58,304 nt of DNA from Thermoleophilia bacterium (GTDB lineage Bacteria > Actinomycetota > Thermoleophilia > Gaiellales > Gaiellaceae): assembly GCA_009694305.1 (NCBI GenBank), contig SHVL01000010.1:1-58304 (forward strand). The letters run 5' to 3'. Positions 34,849-43,519 of this stretch are shown here, one piece after another (the first letter of the stretch is position 1; each line of letters begins with the position of its first letter). The translations under genes and the position numbers were made by a program. The notes beneath the pieces were generated by a model. It saw nothing but the letters and a program-made list of their open reading frames with translations. It was not told where the DNA came from and searched no databases.

Positions 34849-35939
34849 TCGTCGATCACGGGCGCAACGACGACGCCATAGCCCTGCTCTTCGAGCAACG
34901 TGCAGGCGCGCGTGGCCTCGTCCTCGCCGGCAACGATCACCGTGAGCGTGCCTCCACGATCTGTCGAAAGATGCTCCAGCTCGAAATCCTCGACGTTGAT
35001 GCGCTCGGCACCGAGCGCCTGGAAGATGCCGGCGAGCACGCCCGGGCGATCCGGGAGATGGACTCGCAGCCGCTGGAGCGCGCCGGGGTCACCGTAGGCC
35101 GTGGTGAGCATCCGGCGGCGGTTGACTGCTGCCTCCGCGATCCAGCGCGCAATCTGACCACCGTCCTGCGCCGTCAGCGCGGCCTCGAGTTGCTCGATCC
35201 GACTGCGGTACTCGGCAAGCGCAGCGACGACGGCTTCACGGTTGTCGAGAAAGATGTCCACCCAGATCCGGGGGTTCGCCCCCGCGATCCGCGTCATGTC
35301 ACGCAGCGAGCCGCCCGCAGCCTGCAGCGGATCATGACCGTCCACCCTGGTGGCACCCGCCTGGTTGAGCAGGACGTTCGCCAGAGCGTGCGGCAGATGA
35401 CTCGTGACAGCCACGAGCCGGTCGTGCGCCCCGGCGTCGATCACCACGGGCCGTGCGCCGAGCGCCGTCACGAACCCGTGCACGATGCGGAGAAGCTCGG
35501 GCCCTGTACCCGGCGTCGGTGTCAGGAACCACGTGGCCCCCTCGAAGAGCTCGGCGTTTGCTCGGTCGGGCCCACGCGTCTCCACGCCACAGATGGGATG
35601 CCCGCCGATGAAGCGAGCATCGTCCCGGGCCGCGGCACAGACTGCGCTCTTCGTCGAGCCGACATCGGTGACGACGCAGTCCGGGTCAGCGAGGTCGAGC
35701 ACCTCGCAGACGACGTGCGGCAACTCGGCGACCGGCGCCGCGACGAGCACGAGGTCGGCGCCCGCAACGGCCTCAGCGAGCGTGGCAGCGGGATCGACGG
35801 CCTCACGTTCGTGCGCCACGCGCAGAACGTCCGGGTCGGGATCCCAACCGCGCGCACCCACGCCGGAACGCCGGGCCGCGAGCGCCACGGACGCGCCGAT
35901 CAGGCCCGTCCCGACGACGGTGATGTTCCGGAGCGCCAT
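34845..35939 (-). CDS. tyrA: Prephenate dehydrogenase with C-terminal ACT domain
   Basis: A 364-aa enzyme of tyrosine synthesis: GTGLIGASVALAARRSG Rossmann motif near 10, TDVGSTKS near 92, GGHPICGVE near 111, SHLPHALANVL near 178. A C-terminal ACT domain (LRVHLPDRPGVLAGIFQALG near 292) probably gives feedback control by an aromatic amino acid. ATG 35939 follows the DAHP synthase stop by 5 bp; a longer frame upstream is a shadow. Confidence 0.95.
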   Translation of the reverse strand: MALRNITVVGTGLIGASVALAARRSGVGARGWDPDPDVLRVAHEREAVDPAATLAEAVAGADLVLVAAPVAELPHVVCEVLDLADPDCVVTDVGSTKSAVCAAARDDARFIGGHPICGVETRGPDRANAELFEGATWFLTPTPGTGPELLRIVHGFVTALGARPVVIDAGAHDRLVAVTSHLPHALANVLLNQAGATRVDGHDPLQAAGGSLRDMTRIAGANPRIWVDIFLDNREAVVAALAEYRSRIEQLEAALTAQDGGQIARWIAEAAVNRRRMLTTAYGDPGALQRLRVHLPDRPGVLAGIFQALGAERINVEDFELEHLSTDRGGTLTVIVAGEDEATRACTLLEEQGYGVVVAPVIDE

Positions 35940-35944
35940 CGCCT

Positions 35945-37297
35945 CTACCCGCGCATCAGCTCTGCGACCCGAAATGCCAGGTCGAGCGACTGACGGGCGT
36001 TCAAGCGCGGGTCGCAGAGCGTTTCGTATCGGGTGTCGAGCTGATCCTCGAGCACGGCTTCCGAGCCGCCGAGGCACTCCGTCACGTCCTCACCGGTGAT
36101 CTCGAGGTGGACGCCGCCGGGCCACGTTCCCACCTCGTGGTGTGCGGCGAAAAAGCCCTCGAGCTCGAGGAGGATGTCGTCGAGGCGACGCGTCTTGTGC
36201 CCCGAATCCGTCACGAAGCCGTTTGCGTGCATCGGGTCGCAGACCCAGACCACGGGAATCTCTGCCTCTCGCATCGCCCGCAGGAGCGGTGGCAGAAGCT
36301 CCCGCACGCGACCTGCTCCGAGGCGCGTGATCAGCGTCAGCCGGCCCGGCTCCCGCCGCGGATTGAGCTTCTCTGCGAGCGCCACGAGCTCGTCCGGCTC
36401 CATCGCCGGCCCAACCTTGAGCCCGACGGGATTGTGCAGCCCCGACAGGAACTCGATGTGGGCACCGTCGAGTTGCCGGGTGCGCTCGCCGACCCAGAGG
36501 AAATGGCACGAGCACGCATACCAGTCGCCCGTCGTCGAGTCCTTGCGCACGAGCGGCTCCTCGTAGTCGAGCAGGAGCGCCTCGTGGCTCGTCCATACGT
36601 CAACCTCGTGAATCGAACGCTCGTCGCCGAGGTCGATGCCGATCGCCTGCATGAAGCGCAGCGCCCGGCCGATCTCGTTGGCGATCGTCTCGTACCGCTG
36701 GCCCTCGAGCGATGTCGAGACGAACTCCTGGTTCCAGGTGTGCACCTGGGTCAGGTCGGCAAAGCCACCCTTCGTGAATGCGCGCAGCAGGTTGAGCGAG
36801 GAGACCGCCTGATAGTAGGCCTGCACGAGCCGCTCGGGGTCTGGCGTACGGGCCGCCAGCGTGGGCTCATCGGAATGAACGGCGTGGCCGCGGAACGAGG
36901 GCAACTCGACGCCGTTGACCATCTCGGTGGGCGAGGATCGCGGCTTCGCGAACTGCCCGGCGATGCGGCCCACCTTGATCACCGGCAGCGTCGCACCGTA
37001 GGTCAGCACGGCGGACATCTGCAGCAGCAGCTTCAGCCGCTCCCTGATCGCGATCACCGACAGCTCGTGGAACGACTCGGCACAGTCGCCCGCCTGGAGC
37101 AGGAACGCCCGGCCCTCCGCAGCCTCACCGAGCTGGTGCCGGAGGGCACGAGCCTCACCGGCGAAGATCAACGAGGGCAGCAGTCCGAGCCGCTCGCGAA
37201 CGGCCGCGAGCGCGTCTGCATCCGGCCACTCGGGCTGTTGGAGCACCGGAAATCGGTGCCATGAGGAAGGACTCCAGGTCGGGTCGATGGACGACAT
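35945..37297 (-). CDS. aroF: Class II 3-deoxy-7-phosphoheptulonate synthase (DAHP synthase)
   Basis: A 450-aa class II (plant/mycobacterial type) enzyme for the first shikimate step, condensing PEP and erythrose 4-phosphate. Motifs: LLQAGDCAESF near 68, KVGRIAGQFAKPRS near 106, the metal/substrate HGTW-equivalent region VWVCDPMHANGF and EVGTWPGGVHLEITGEDVTECLGG. ATG 37297 is preferred over an upstream start at 37339 because it matches the family start and sits 6 nt after a near-perfect -10. Heads the aroF-tyrA-aroA operon, divergent from trpS. Confidence 0.95.
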   Translation of the reverse strand: MSSIDPTWSPSSWHRFPVLQQPEWPDADALAAVRERLGLLPSLIFAGEARALRHQLGEAAEGRAFLLQAGDCAESFHELSVIAIRERLKLLLQMSAVLTYGATLPVIKVGRIAGQFAKPRSSPTEMVNGVELPSFRGHAVHSDEPTLAARTPDPERLVQAYYQAVSSLNLLRAFTKGGFADLTQVHTWNQEFVSTSLEGQRYETIANEIGRALRFMQAIGIDLGDERSIHEVDVWTSHEALLLDYEEPLVRKDSTTGDWYACSCHFLWVGERTRQLDGAHIEFLSGLHNPVGLKVGPAMEPDELVALAEKLNPRREPGRLTLITRLGAGRVRELLPPLLRAMREAEIPVVWVCDPMHANGFVTDSGHKTRRLDDILLELEGFFAAHHEVGTWPGGVHLEITGEDVTECLGGSEAVLEDQLDTRYETLCDPRLNARQSLDLAFRVAELMRG

Positions 37298-37303
37298 TGC
37301 CCC

Positions 37304-37309
37304 ATTGTA
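37304..37309 (-). promoter_or_regulatory. -10 box (TACAAT) for a leaderless DAHP synthase mRNA
   Basis: TACAAT on the minus strand lies exactly 6 nt before ATG 37297, so the expected transcription start is the start codon itself. No convincing -35 is present at 17-18 bp; the position is occupied by the inverted repeat at 37319-37343, which suggests regulator-dependent activation or repression. Confidence 0.55.
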
Positions 37310-37318
37310 GACACGGGT

Positions 37319-37343
37319 CGTTTTGACGCTGCCGCTCAAAACG
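37319..37343. promoter_or_regulatory. Inverted repeat CGTTTTGA-N9-TCAAAACG, candidate operator
   Basis: Perfect 8-bp AT-rich arms (37319-37326 and 37336-37343) around 9 nt, in the 182-bp divergent region between DAHP synthase and trpS. It is 21 bp upstream of the aroF start codon, over the expected -35. The spacing is typical of a dimeric regulator site. Control of aromatic synthesis is inference. Confidence 0.55.
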
Positions 37344-37479
37344 GCTACAAACTCAGGACAGTGTCCTCGCTCTCCCTCCCCGGCCTCGTGCGGGGCTCGT
37401 GCGCCAGCAGGACCGGGCTTCTCAGCAGGGCCGGGTGCGCTCGCGCGTTTCGGCCGTGACCGCGAGCGAAAGGACCCCC

Positions 37480-38460
37480 ATGCGCATCTTCTCCGGCATC
37501 AAGCCGACCGGCGACTCCACGCTCGGCAACTACTCCGGCGGCTTCCGGCAGTACGCCGCTACCCAGGAGCAGGGCGATGCGACCTTCTGCATCGTTGACC
37601 TCCACGCGATCACGGTGGAGTACGACCCAGCCGACCTCCGCGAGAGAACGCTCGACCTCTTCGCGATGCTGATCGCCACCGGCCTCGATCCCGACCGCAC
37701 GACCGTGTTCGCCCAGAGCCACGTCACCGCGCACGCCGAGGCGAGCTGGCTCTTGTCGGCGGTCGCCGGATACGGGCAGCTGGGACGGATGACGCAGTTC
37801 AAGGAGAAGGGCCGGGAGCAGGAACACGTTGCCTCGGCTCTCTTCAACTACCCGGTCCTGATGGCGGGCGACATCCTGCTGTACCAGACCGACATCGTCC
37901 CGATCGGTGACGACCAACGGCAGCATCTCGAGCTCACCCGCGACATCGCGGAGCGGTTCAACGGGCGCTACGGCGAGGTGTTCACGGTGCCCGAAGGGGT
38001 CTACCCGGAGGTGGGGGCACGCATCATGTCCCTCCAGGATCCGTCCGCGAAGATGGGGAAGACGGGCAGCTCTGACCAGGGCACCGTACGGATGCTCGAC
38101 AGCCCGGAGGCGATTCTGAAGAAGTTCAAGACGGCGGTGACCGACTCCGGCCGCGAGGTGCGGCGGGCAGACGACAAGCCGGGTATCTCGAACCTGATCG
38201 ACATCATGTCGGTCGCGACCGGGAGCACCCCGGCGGCCGTCGAGTCCGAGTACGTGGATGCAGGCTACGGAGCGTTCAAGCTGGCCGTGGGAGAGGCGGT
38301 GGTTGCCCTGCTCGAGCCGATCCGGCTGCGCTACACGGAGCTACGCACAGACGAAGGCGAGTTGCTGCGCCTGCTTGCAGGAGGCGCGGACAGGGCACGG
38401 GCGACGTCGGCGCCGACGCTCGAGCGGATGTACGAGGCGATGGGATTCGCGCGGCTCTAG
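37480..38460 (+). CDS. trpS: Tryptophanyl-tRNA synthetase
   Basis: A 326-aa class I synthetase charging tRNA-Trp. The HIGH-like motif reads TGDSTLGNY (11-19) and KMSKS-like region reads SAKMGKTGSSDQG near 192-204. ATG 37480 gives the family start MRIFSGIKPTGD with GCGAAAGGA as ribosome-binding site; the frame upstream is not coding. No T-box leader is seen upstream. Divergent from the aromatic operon, with which it may share regulation. Confidence 0.96.
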   Translation: MRIFSGIKPTGDSTLGNYSGGFRQYAATQEQGDATFCIVDLHAITVEYDPADLRERTLDLFAMLIATGLDPDRTTVFAQSHVTAHAEASWLLSAVAGYGQLGRMTQFKEKGREQEHVASALFNYPVLMAGDILLYQTDIVPIGDDQRQHLELTRDIAERFNGRYGEVFTVPEGVYPEVGARIMSLQDPSAKMGKTGSSDQGTVRMLDSPEAILKKFKTAVTDSGREVRRADDKPGISNLIDIMSVATGSTPAAVESEYVDAGYGAFKLAVGEAVVALLEPIRLRYTELRTDEGELLRLLAGGADRARATSAPTLERMYEAMGFARL

Positions 38461-38520
38461 CGGTGCACGCGGCCGACGATCCGGGAACGACGAGCACCGG
38501 CTTCGAGCCCCTGACCAAAG

Positions 38521-38538
38521 ATCCCCCAAAAGGGGGAT
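38521..38538. terminator. Hairpin ATCCCCC-AAAA-GGGGGAT
   Basis: A 7-bp perfect stem with an AAAA loop, 60 bp past trpS, in the 215-bp gap to the convergent rluB-like gene. It is the first of two end-of-transcript candidates there. Confidence 0.5.
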
Positions 38539-38593
38539 GAGCCACCGGGTGCCTCTGTCGATACTTGCAGTACCCTCCCCAAAAGCTTCATCC

Positions 38594-38621
38594 GAAACGG
38601 CCCTTCCCCCGGGGCCGTTTC
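38594..38621. terminator. Bidirectional terminator-like hairpin between trpS and rluB-like gene
   Basis: GAAACGGCCC and GGGCCGTTTC are perfect 10-bp arms (38594-38603, 38612-38621) around 8 nt. The AAAC/GTTT ends give short A and T flanks on both strands, as in bidirectional intrinsic terminators of convergent genes. Confidence 0.65.
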
Positions 38622-38675
38622 ACTTTGTGGGACGACCCGCGCGTACGGTGACCGGCCGCGAGCCGTACGGGCAGG

Positions 38676-39368
38676 CTAGAGGCCGACGAGTCGCCGGAGC
38701 CCTTCCACCTCGTCACGGGTCAACGGCCGCGATTCACCTACGGCAACCCGACGGGCATCGAGGCACGCGTAGCCGGTGCGCCGCAAGGAAACGACCGGAT
38801 ACCCGACCGCCTCGCACATTCGCCGCACCTGCCGGTTCCGACCCTCGTGCAGCACGAGCTCGAGGCGTGAGCGGGCGAGCTGACGCGCCCGCGCCGGAGC
38901 AGTGAGGCCGTCCTCGAGCTCGACACCTGCGGCGAGAGCCGCTATTGCAGCGGGTGTCAGATCTCCTTCTACCTCGGCGACGTACGTCTTCTCGACGCCG
39001 TAGCGGGGGTGGGTCAGCCGGTGCGCGAGGTCACCGTCGTTCGTGAGCAGAAGCACTCCGCTCGTCTCGATATCGAGCCGCCCGACCGGCACCACACGCG
39101 CCTCGTGCCCGACGAGGTCAACCACGGTCGGTCGCCCCTCGGGATCGCTCGCCGTCGTGATCACCCCGGCCGGCTTGTTGAGAAGGACGTGGGCAAGTTC
39201 CTGCTTGCCCACCCTCTCCCCGTCCACCTCGACGACATCCCTCGCAGCGACGAACGTGTTGAGCTCGCCACGCTGCCCGTTCACCGTCACGCGACCCTTT
39301 TTGATCAGCTCGTCGGCGGCCCGACGCGACGCGACACCGGCCCGGGCGAGATAGCGATTGAGGCGCAC
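38676..39368 (-). CDS. RsuA/RluB-family pseudouridine synthase
   Basis: A 230-aa protein: N-terminal S4 RNA-binding domain (MRLNRYLARAGVASRRAADELI) and catalytic GRLDIETSGVLLLTNDG near 97, with the active Asp. The C-terminal LVLHEGRNRQVRRMCEAVGYPVVSLRR is typical of RluB/RluE/RsuA. Placement near scpA/scpB suggests the RluB type, which modifies 23S rRNA. GTG 39368 begins the S4 domain and is divergent from the aminopeptidase. Confidence 0.92.
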   Translation of the reverse strand: MRLNRYLARAGVASRRAADELIKKGRVTVNGQRGELNTFVAARDVVEVDGERVGKQELAHVLLNKPAGVITTASDPEGRPTVVDLVGHEARVVPVGRLDIETSGVLLLTNDGDLAHRLTHPRYGVEKTYVAEVEGDLTPAAIAALAAGVELEDGLTAPARARQLARSRLELVLHEGRNRQVRRMCEAVGYPVVSLRRTGYACLDARRVAVGESRPLTRDEVEGLRRLVGL

Positions 39369-39398
39369 GCAGAGGATTGTCGTCTACTCTCATGCGCG

Positions 39399-40604
39399 GT
39401 GCGCGATTACACCGACCTGACCCGGAGACTTGCCGACCTGATCGTCGGCTACGGAGCGAACGTACAGCCGGGCCAACTCGTCGGGATCACGAGCTATCTC
39501 GGGAAGGAGGAACTGACCCGGGAGATCGCCCGTGCAGCCTACGAGCGCGGTGCCCGCTACGTGGATGTCCTCTACTGGGATCACCGGGTCAAGCGCCAAC
39601 GGCTCTTGCACGGCGACCCCGAGACGTTCGACTACATCCCACCGTGGATGAACTCCCGCATGCAGACCTTCTCCGACGAGCATGGGGCACGGATCGCACT
39701 GTCGGGCACCCAGGCACTCGACGCGCTGGCAGGGATCCCCGCCGAGCGCACCGGGATCGACTCTCTCCCCTCACTGCCCGTAACCGGCGAGATCATCAAC
39801 CTCCGCACGACGAACTGGTGCGTGGCCCCGGCGCCGACGAAGGAGTGGGCAACAGCTGTCTACCCCGACGCCGAGCCCGATGACGCCTACGCCCGACTCT
39901 GGGACGCCATCGCGCACATCTGCCGTCTCGACGCCGAGGATCCGGCCGTGGCGTGGAACGAGCGGTTTGCCGAGATCTCGCAGAACGCCGCTGCCCTGAC
40001 AGCCCGCCGATTCGACGCGATCCGCCTGCACGGACCCGGAACCGACCTCACCGTGGGACTCTTCGCATCGTCTTCCTGGCAGGCGGCCGGGTTCACAACA
40101 GTGGACGGCCTCCACCACTTCCCGAACATCCCGAGCGAGGAGACGTTCACGACACCCGACCCCCTACGCGTTGACGGGCACGTCAGCTCGACGATGCCGC
40201 TCGAGCTCTACGGCTCGATTGTGAAAGGGATCCGGATCGAGTTCCAAGCGGGACGCGCCGTGAAGATCGACGCCGACGAGAATGCCGACACGCTCCGTAG
40301 CGCCTGCGCAAAGGACGACGGCGGCACGCGCGTCGGAGAGCTCGCTCTCGTGGACGGAGCCGGCCGGATCGGCCCACTCGAAACCGTGTTCTTCGACACC
40401 CTCCTCGACGAGAACGCAGCAAGTCACATCGCTCTCGGCTCCGCCTACCGTCAGGGAGTCAGTGACGAGGCCGACAAGCAGCGGGTAAACAGAAGCCAGA
40501 TCCACATCGACTTCATGATCGGCAGCCCGTCAGTCGCCGTGGACGGCAGCACGCGCGACGGCGAGCACGTGCCGCTCCTCCGCAACGGCACCTGGCAGAT
40601 CTGA
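39399..40604 (+). CDS. M29-family aminopeptidase (AmpS-like)
   Basis: A 401-aa thermophilic-type metallo-aminopeptidase. Family motifs: YGANVQPGQLVGI near 15, FPNIPSEETFTTPD near 244 (first metal Glu), the second half GELALVD near 308, and QIHIDFMIGS near 366 (metal His/Asp). It releases N-terminal residues from peptides. GTG 39399 begins at the family start (VRDYTDLTRRLADL); the frame is open 390 bp upstream only as a shadow of the rluB-like gene. A -10-like TACTCT ends 8 nt before it, suggesting a very short leader. Confidence 0.93.
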   Translation: MRDYTDLTRRLADLIVGYGANVQPGQLVGITSYLGKEELTREIARAAYERGARYVDVLYWDHRVKRQRLLHGDPETFDYIPPWMNSRMQTFSDEHGARIALSGTQALDALAGIPAERTGIDSLPSLPVTGEIINLRTTNWCVAPAPTKEWATAVYPDAEPDDAYARLWDAIAHICRLDAEDPAVAWNERFAEISQNAAALTARRFDAIRLHGPGTDLTVGLFASSSWQAAGFTTVDGLHHFPNIPSEETFTTPDPLRVDGHVSSTMPLELYGSIVKGIRIEFQAGRAVKIDADENADTLRSACAKDDGGTRVGELALVDGAGRIGPLETVFFDTLLDENAASHIALGSAYRQGVSDEADKQRVNRSQIHIDFMIGSPSVAVDGSTRDGEHVPLLRNGTWQI

Positions 40605-40612
40605 AGTCCGGA

Positions 40613-40762
40613 AAACCCGGGGCGGCCGACCCGACCACCGGCCCCACACGGGCGGGACAATCTCCGCCGAAACCCAAAGGTCCGTTCCGACACGCCGACA
40701 AACCCGGGGCTGCCGAACCGACCACCGGCCCCACGCGGGCGGGACAATCCCCGTCGAAACCC
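40613..40762. repeat. Two 63-bp direct repeat units
   Basis: Bases 40613-40675 and 40700-40762 match at 58 of 63 positions, with a period of 87 bp. Each contains CGGGCGGGACAAT and begins and ends with AAACCC. The intergenic stretch then runs into the palindromic repeat at 40769. Together these fill the 219-bp gap between the convergent aminopeptidase and scpB genes; no gene is seen there. Confidence 0.8.
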
Positions 40763-40768
40763 GAAAAC

Positions 40769-40795
40769 CCGTAGGGGCGGGACCTGTCCCGCCCG
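40769..40795. repeat. 27-bp palindromic dispersed repeat, copy 2
   Basis: Identical, in inverted orientation, to 6432-6458. The palindrome is GGGCGGGAC-CT-GTCCCGCCC. It again lies between convergent genes, here directly after the 63-bp repeat units. Confidence 0.8.
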
Positions 40796-40823
40796 ACCGG
40801 CGACCACACCCCGCGGGCCGCTC

Positions 40824-41426
40824 CTACGAGGCTCGCGCCTCCGCCACCTCGAGCAGACGATCGCAGATCGCTGCCTGATCTGCCCCGATGTCATCAAGAC
40901 GCGGCAACGCAGCAAGAGACTCCAGGCCGAAGACGCGTTCGAAGAGGGCGGTTACGCGATAGCGCACTGCACCACCGGGGCTGCTCTCGCGGCCGGCCTC
41001 CGCAATCAGGCCACGCTCGACGAGTGAGGCGACGGCAGAGTCCGCCGCCACACCTCTGATCTGGGCGATCTCGGGCCGAGACACCGGACCGAGGTAGGCA
41101 ACGATCGCCACGGTCTCGATTGCAGCCTGCGACAGGCCTCTCTCTACCGGGCGCTCGAACAGGCGAGCGCAGGCTTCGGCTGCCTCTCGCGCGGCACCGA
41201 AGGCGTACCCGCCTGCCACGTGCTGCAAGACGATGCCGCTGCGGCCCTCGCTGTAGCGCTCGCGTACCAGCCCGAGCGCCGTCTCGATCCGTTCGATGTC
41301 GTCGGCGGTCGCCTCGGCGAGCTCGTCCAGCGTCAGAGGCTGCGAGGCCACGACGAGCAGAGCCTCGATCACTCTTGCAAGCGAATCGACCGGGTTCGAG
41401 GTGATCAGGCGGAGCGGGCGATCCAC
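40824..41426 (-). CDS. scpB: Segregation and condensation protein B
   Basis: A 200-aa protein with tandem winged helices: ARVIEALLVVASQPLTLDELA and the conserved ALETVAIVAYLGPVSRPEIAQIRGV block near 105-130. ScpB binds ScpA and SMC to close the condensin ring. GTG 41426 overlaps scpA by 22 bp; the later GTG at the VIEALL segment would cut the first helix. Confidence 0.93.
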   Translation of the reverse strand: MDRPLRLITSNPVDSLARVIEALLVVASQPLTLDELAEATADDIERIETALGLVRERYSEGRSGIVLQHVAGGYAFGAAREAAEACARLFERPVERGLSQAAIETVAIVAYLGPVSRPEIAQIRGVAADSAVASLVERGLIAEAGRESSPGGAVRYRVTALFERVFGLESLAALPRLDDIGADQAAICDRLLEVAEARAS

Positions 41427-42184
41427 TGCAGCATCCTTTCGTCGTCGGAATCGGACACGGGCTCGTCGGCGCGAGAAATCCTGATCGGGGCAAACGGTGC
41501 GGCCTGCGAGATCACGATCTCGCCTTCCTTGCGCAACTCGAGTAGCGCGAGAAATGCCACGGCCTGCTCGACGCGTGAGAGACCCTGCATCTCGGTGTCG
41601 AAGTCGAAGCGACGACGACGCGTGAGGAGCGCCCGGAAACGTTCGACGAACTGTGAGACGGGTGGGAACCGGAGCGCCATATGCGAAAGCGAGACGGGCG
41701 GTGGCTCAACCGCGAGGCCCCGCATCGCCTCGACGAGCCTCAACGGCTCCTGCGGGGCTAGCCGGCGTTCCGGATTCGGTGCGAGCGGAGCGGGACCCAA
41801 TCGGAAGTAGAGCTCCCGCTGCCCTTCGAGCTGCTCTCGCAGCCAGATCGCGGCCGATTTCATCCGCCGGTACTCCGCCAGGCGACGCGCGAGCTCCTCG
41901 GCGGCCTCCTCCGGCTCCAACTCGGAAAGCTCCGCCTCCTCGTCGGGAAACAGGTGGCGCGCCTTCAGCTCGAGCAACGCGGCGATCAGGACGAGGAACT
42001 CACCACAGGCATCGAGGTCGAGCTCGTCGCGCTCGGCGAGACGCTCGACGAACGCCACGACGATTGCGGCCATGTCGATCTCCGAGGGCTGGATCGCATC
42101 CTTGAGCAGGAGCGTCAGGAGGAGGTCGAACGGCCCCTCGAAGGCATCGAGGTCTAGCTCGAGGTCACGGACAGCGCTGGCCAC
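41405..42184 (-). CDS. scpA: Segregation and condensation protein A (kleisin)
   Basis: A 259-aa bacterial kleisin. The N-terminal FEGPFDLLLTLLLKDAI (15-31) contacts the SMC neck, LLELKARHLFPDEEAE follows near 70, and the C-terminal winged helix (FLALLELRKEGEIVISQ near 210) binds the SMC head. It starts with GTG 42184. SMC itself is at 1-4.5 kb. Confidence 0.93.
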   Translation of the reverse strand: MASAVRDLELDLDAFEGPFDLLLTLLLKDAIQPSEIDMAAIVVAFVERLAERDELDLDACGEFLVLIAALLELKARHLFPDEEAELSELEPEEAAEELARRLAEYRRMKSAAIWLREQLEGQRELYFRLGPAPLAPNPERRLAPQEPLRLVEAMRGLAVEPPPVSLSHMALRFPPVSQFVERFRALLTRRRRFDFDTEMQGLSRVEQAVAFLALLELRKEGEIVISQAAPFAPIRISRADEPVSDSDDERMLQWIARSA

Positions 42185-42193
42185 GGTCGGACC

Positions 42194-43057
42194 CTAGCCT
42201 CCGGATCGGACGCGGCTCCTTGGCACGTCCATCCTCGGCCCTACCGGCGTTTCCGGCGAACTCCGTCGCCCCCGTCTCTGCGAGAGCACGAACCAGACGA
42301 TCCCGACGACAAAGACGATCGCCGAAATCCACGTGTTGACCCGGAGGCCGAGAACGTGGTTCGCCGGGTCGATGCGAAGAAGCTCGATCCAGAAACGTCC
42401 GAACGAGTAGATCACGATATAGAGGGCGAAGAGGCCCGGCGGTCGGGGGTGGAAGCGCCGCTCGACGACGTAGACGAGGACCACCGCGGCGAGCAGGTTC
42501 CAGAGTGCCTCGTAGAGGAATGTCGGGTGGTAGGTGGCCTGGTCGAGTGCGGAGAACGACCTGTGCGCTGTGTCGATCTCCAGTCCCCAGGGAAGGCCGG
42601 TTGCCTTGCCGTAGAGCTCCTGGTTCCACCAGTTGCCGATCCGCCCGACGGCCTGTGCGACAAGGAGGCCGGGTGCAAGGCAGTCGGCAAGAAGCCAGAC
42701 GTTTGCCCCGGAGCGCCTGGCGATCAGGCCTCCGACAAGGCATCCTGCAGCGATCCCACCCCACACGCCGAGGCCGCCCTTCCAGATTGCGAGCGGCCCC
42801 CACCACTGATCGGGGACCTGATTCCAGCTCGTGATGACGTGGTAGAGGCGGGCCCCCACGATCCCCGCGCCGACACCCCAGACAGCACAGCGGAAGATGA
42901 GATCCCAGTCGCCGCCGCGGTTGACCCACCTCGTGCCGGTGATCCAGATCGCGAAGCCGATGGCAGCGAGCAGGGACAGGCCGTACATATGGATCGTGAA
43001 CGGGCCGAGCTCGATGGCACCGCTACCGGGTGAGGGGATCGAGGCGAGAAGGTTCAT
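42194..43057 (-). CDS. lgt: Prolipoprotein diacylglyceryl transferase
   Basis: A 287-aa membrane enzyme with about seven helices. The Lgt signature GRIGNWWNQELYG is near 141-153 and HPTFLYE near 178. It attaches diacylglycerol to the lipobox Cys of lipoproteins at the outer face of the membrane. ATG 43057 gives the family N-terminus; a longer upstream frame lacks similarity. Confidence 0.95.
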   Translation of the reverse strand: MNLLASIPSPGSGAIELGPFTIHMYGLSLLAAIGFAIWITGTRWVNRGGDWDLIFRCAVWGVGAGIVGARLYHVITSWNQVPDQWWGPLAIWKGGLGVWGGIAAGCLVGGLIARRSGANVWLLADCLAPGLLVAQAVGRIGNWWNQELYGKATGLPWGLEIDTAHRSFSALDQATYHPTFLYEALWNLLAAVVLVYVVERRFHPRPPGLFALYIVIYSFGRFWIELLRIDPANHVLGLRVNTWISAIVFVVGIVWFVLSQRRGRRSSPETPVGPRMDVPRSRVRSGG

Positions 43058-43148
43058 CGTGACCCATTCTCCCCCGGGGGGCGGACGCCTTTGTTCGCGG
43101 ACGAGTGAGTCCCGACTCGTGGCCGGGATTCGGATGCCGAGAGACCGG

Positions 43149-43352
43149 CTAGAGGAGAATCTGGAGAGCGAGATCCACGGAGCAGCCGTTCTCGACAAGA
43201 TGCACCGCGAGGTGCAGGTCTATCTCGTGCGAGGCCGCGAGGACGGCAGCCGATTCGGGGTCATAGCCGACCCGCTCAAGCGACTCGACGCGCCACCGCT
43301 CGACGAGTTCGATCTGGGCGTCGGGTCGCTCCTGAATTTCGGTCGTGGCCAT
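43149..43352 (-). CDS. Small conserved-looking protein of unknown function
   Basis: A 67-aa mostly helical, acidic protein (MATTEIQERPDAQIELVERWR ... HLAVHLVENGCSVDLALQILL). No family recognised. ATG 43352 follows a GAGAGGCG ribosome-binding site at normal spacing; a TTG five codons upstream is less likely. The 167-bp region upstream is AT-richer than the neighbourhood and carries promoter-like TACTAG on the minus strand. The gene is transcribed toward lgt. Confidence 0.65.
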   Translation of the reverse strand: MATTEIQERPDAQIELVERWRVESLERVGYDPESAAVLAASHEIDLHLAVHLVENGCSVDLALQILL

Positions 43353-43519
43353 GATCGCCTCTCTCAACGTTTTGGGGTCACTCTAGTATTCGGTCGGGAA
43401 GCTCGATTGGATCTCCCCCTTTTTAGGTAATCCATTGCAGGAAATTGGAATGCCCCGGTGAGGACTTCGTAAGCGATCCGCTTCTCCCTCCCTCTCACCC
43501 TGGATCCAAACCCCCCACG

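Noticed and set aside
37298-37479. T-box or Trp-attenuation leader before trpS
   Set aside because: No T-box sequence, specifier stem or terminator/antiterminator pair can be found; only an operator-like repeat.
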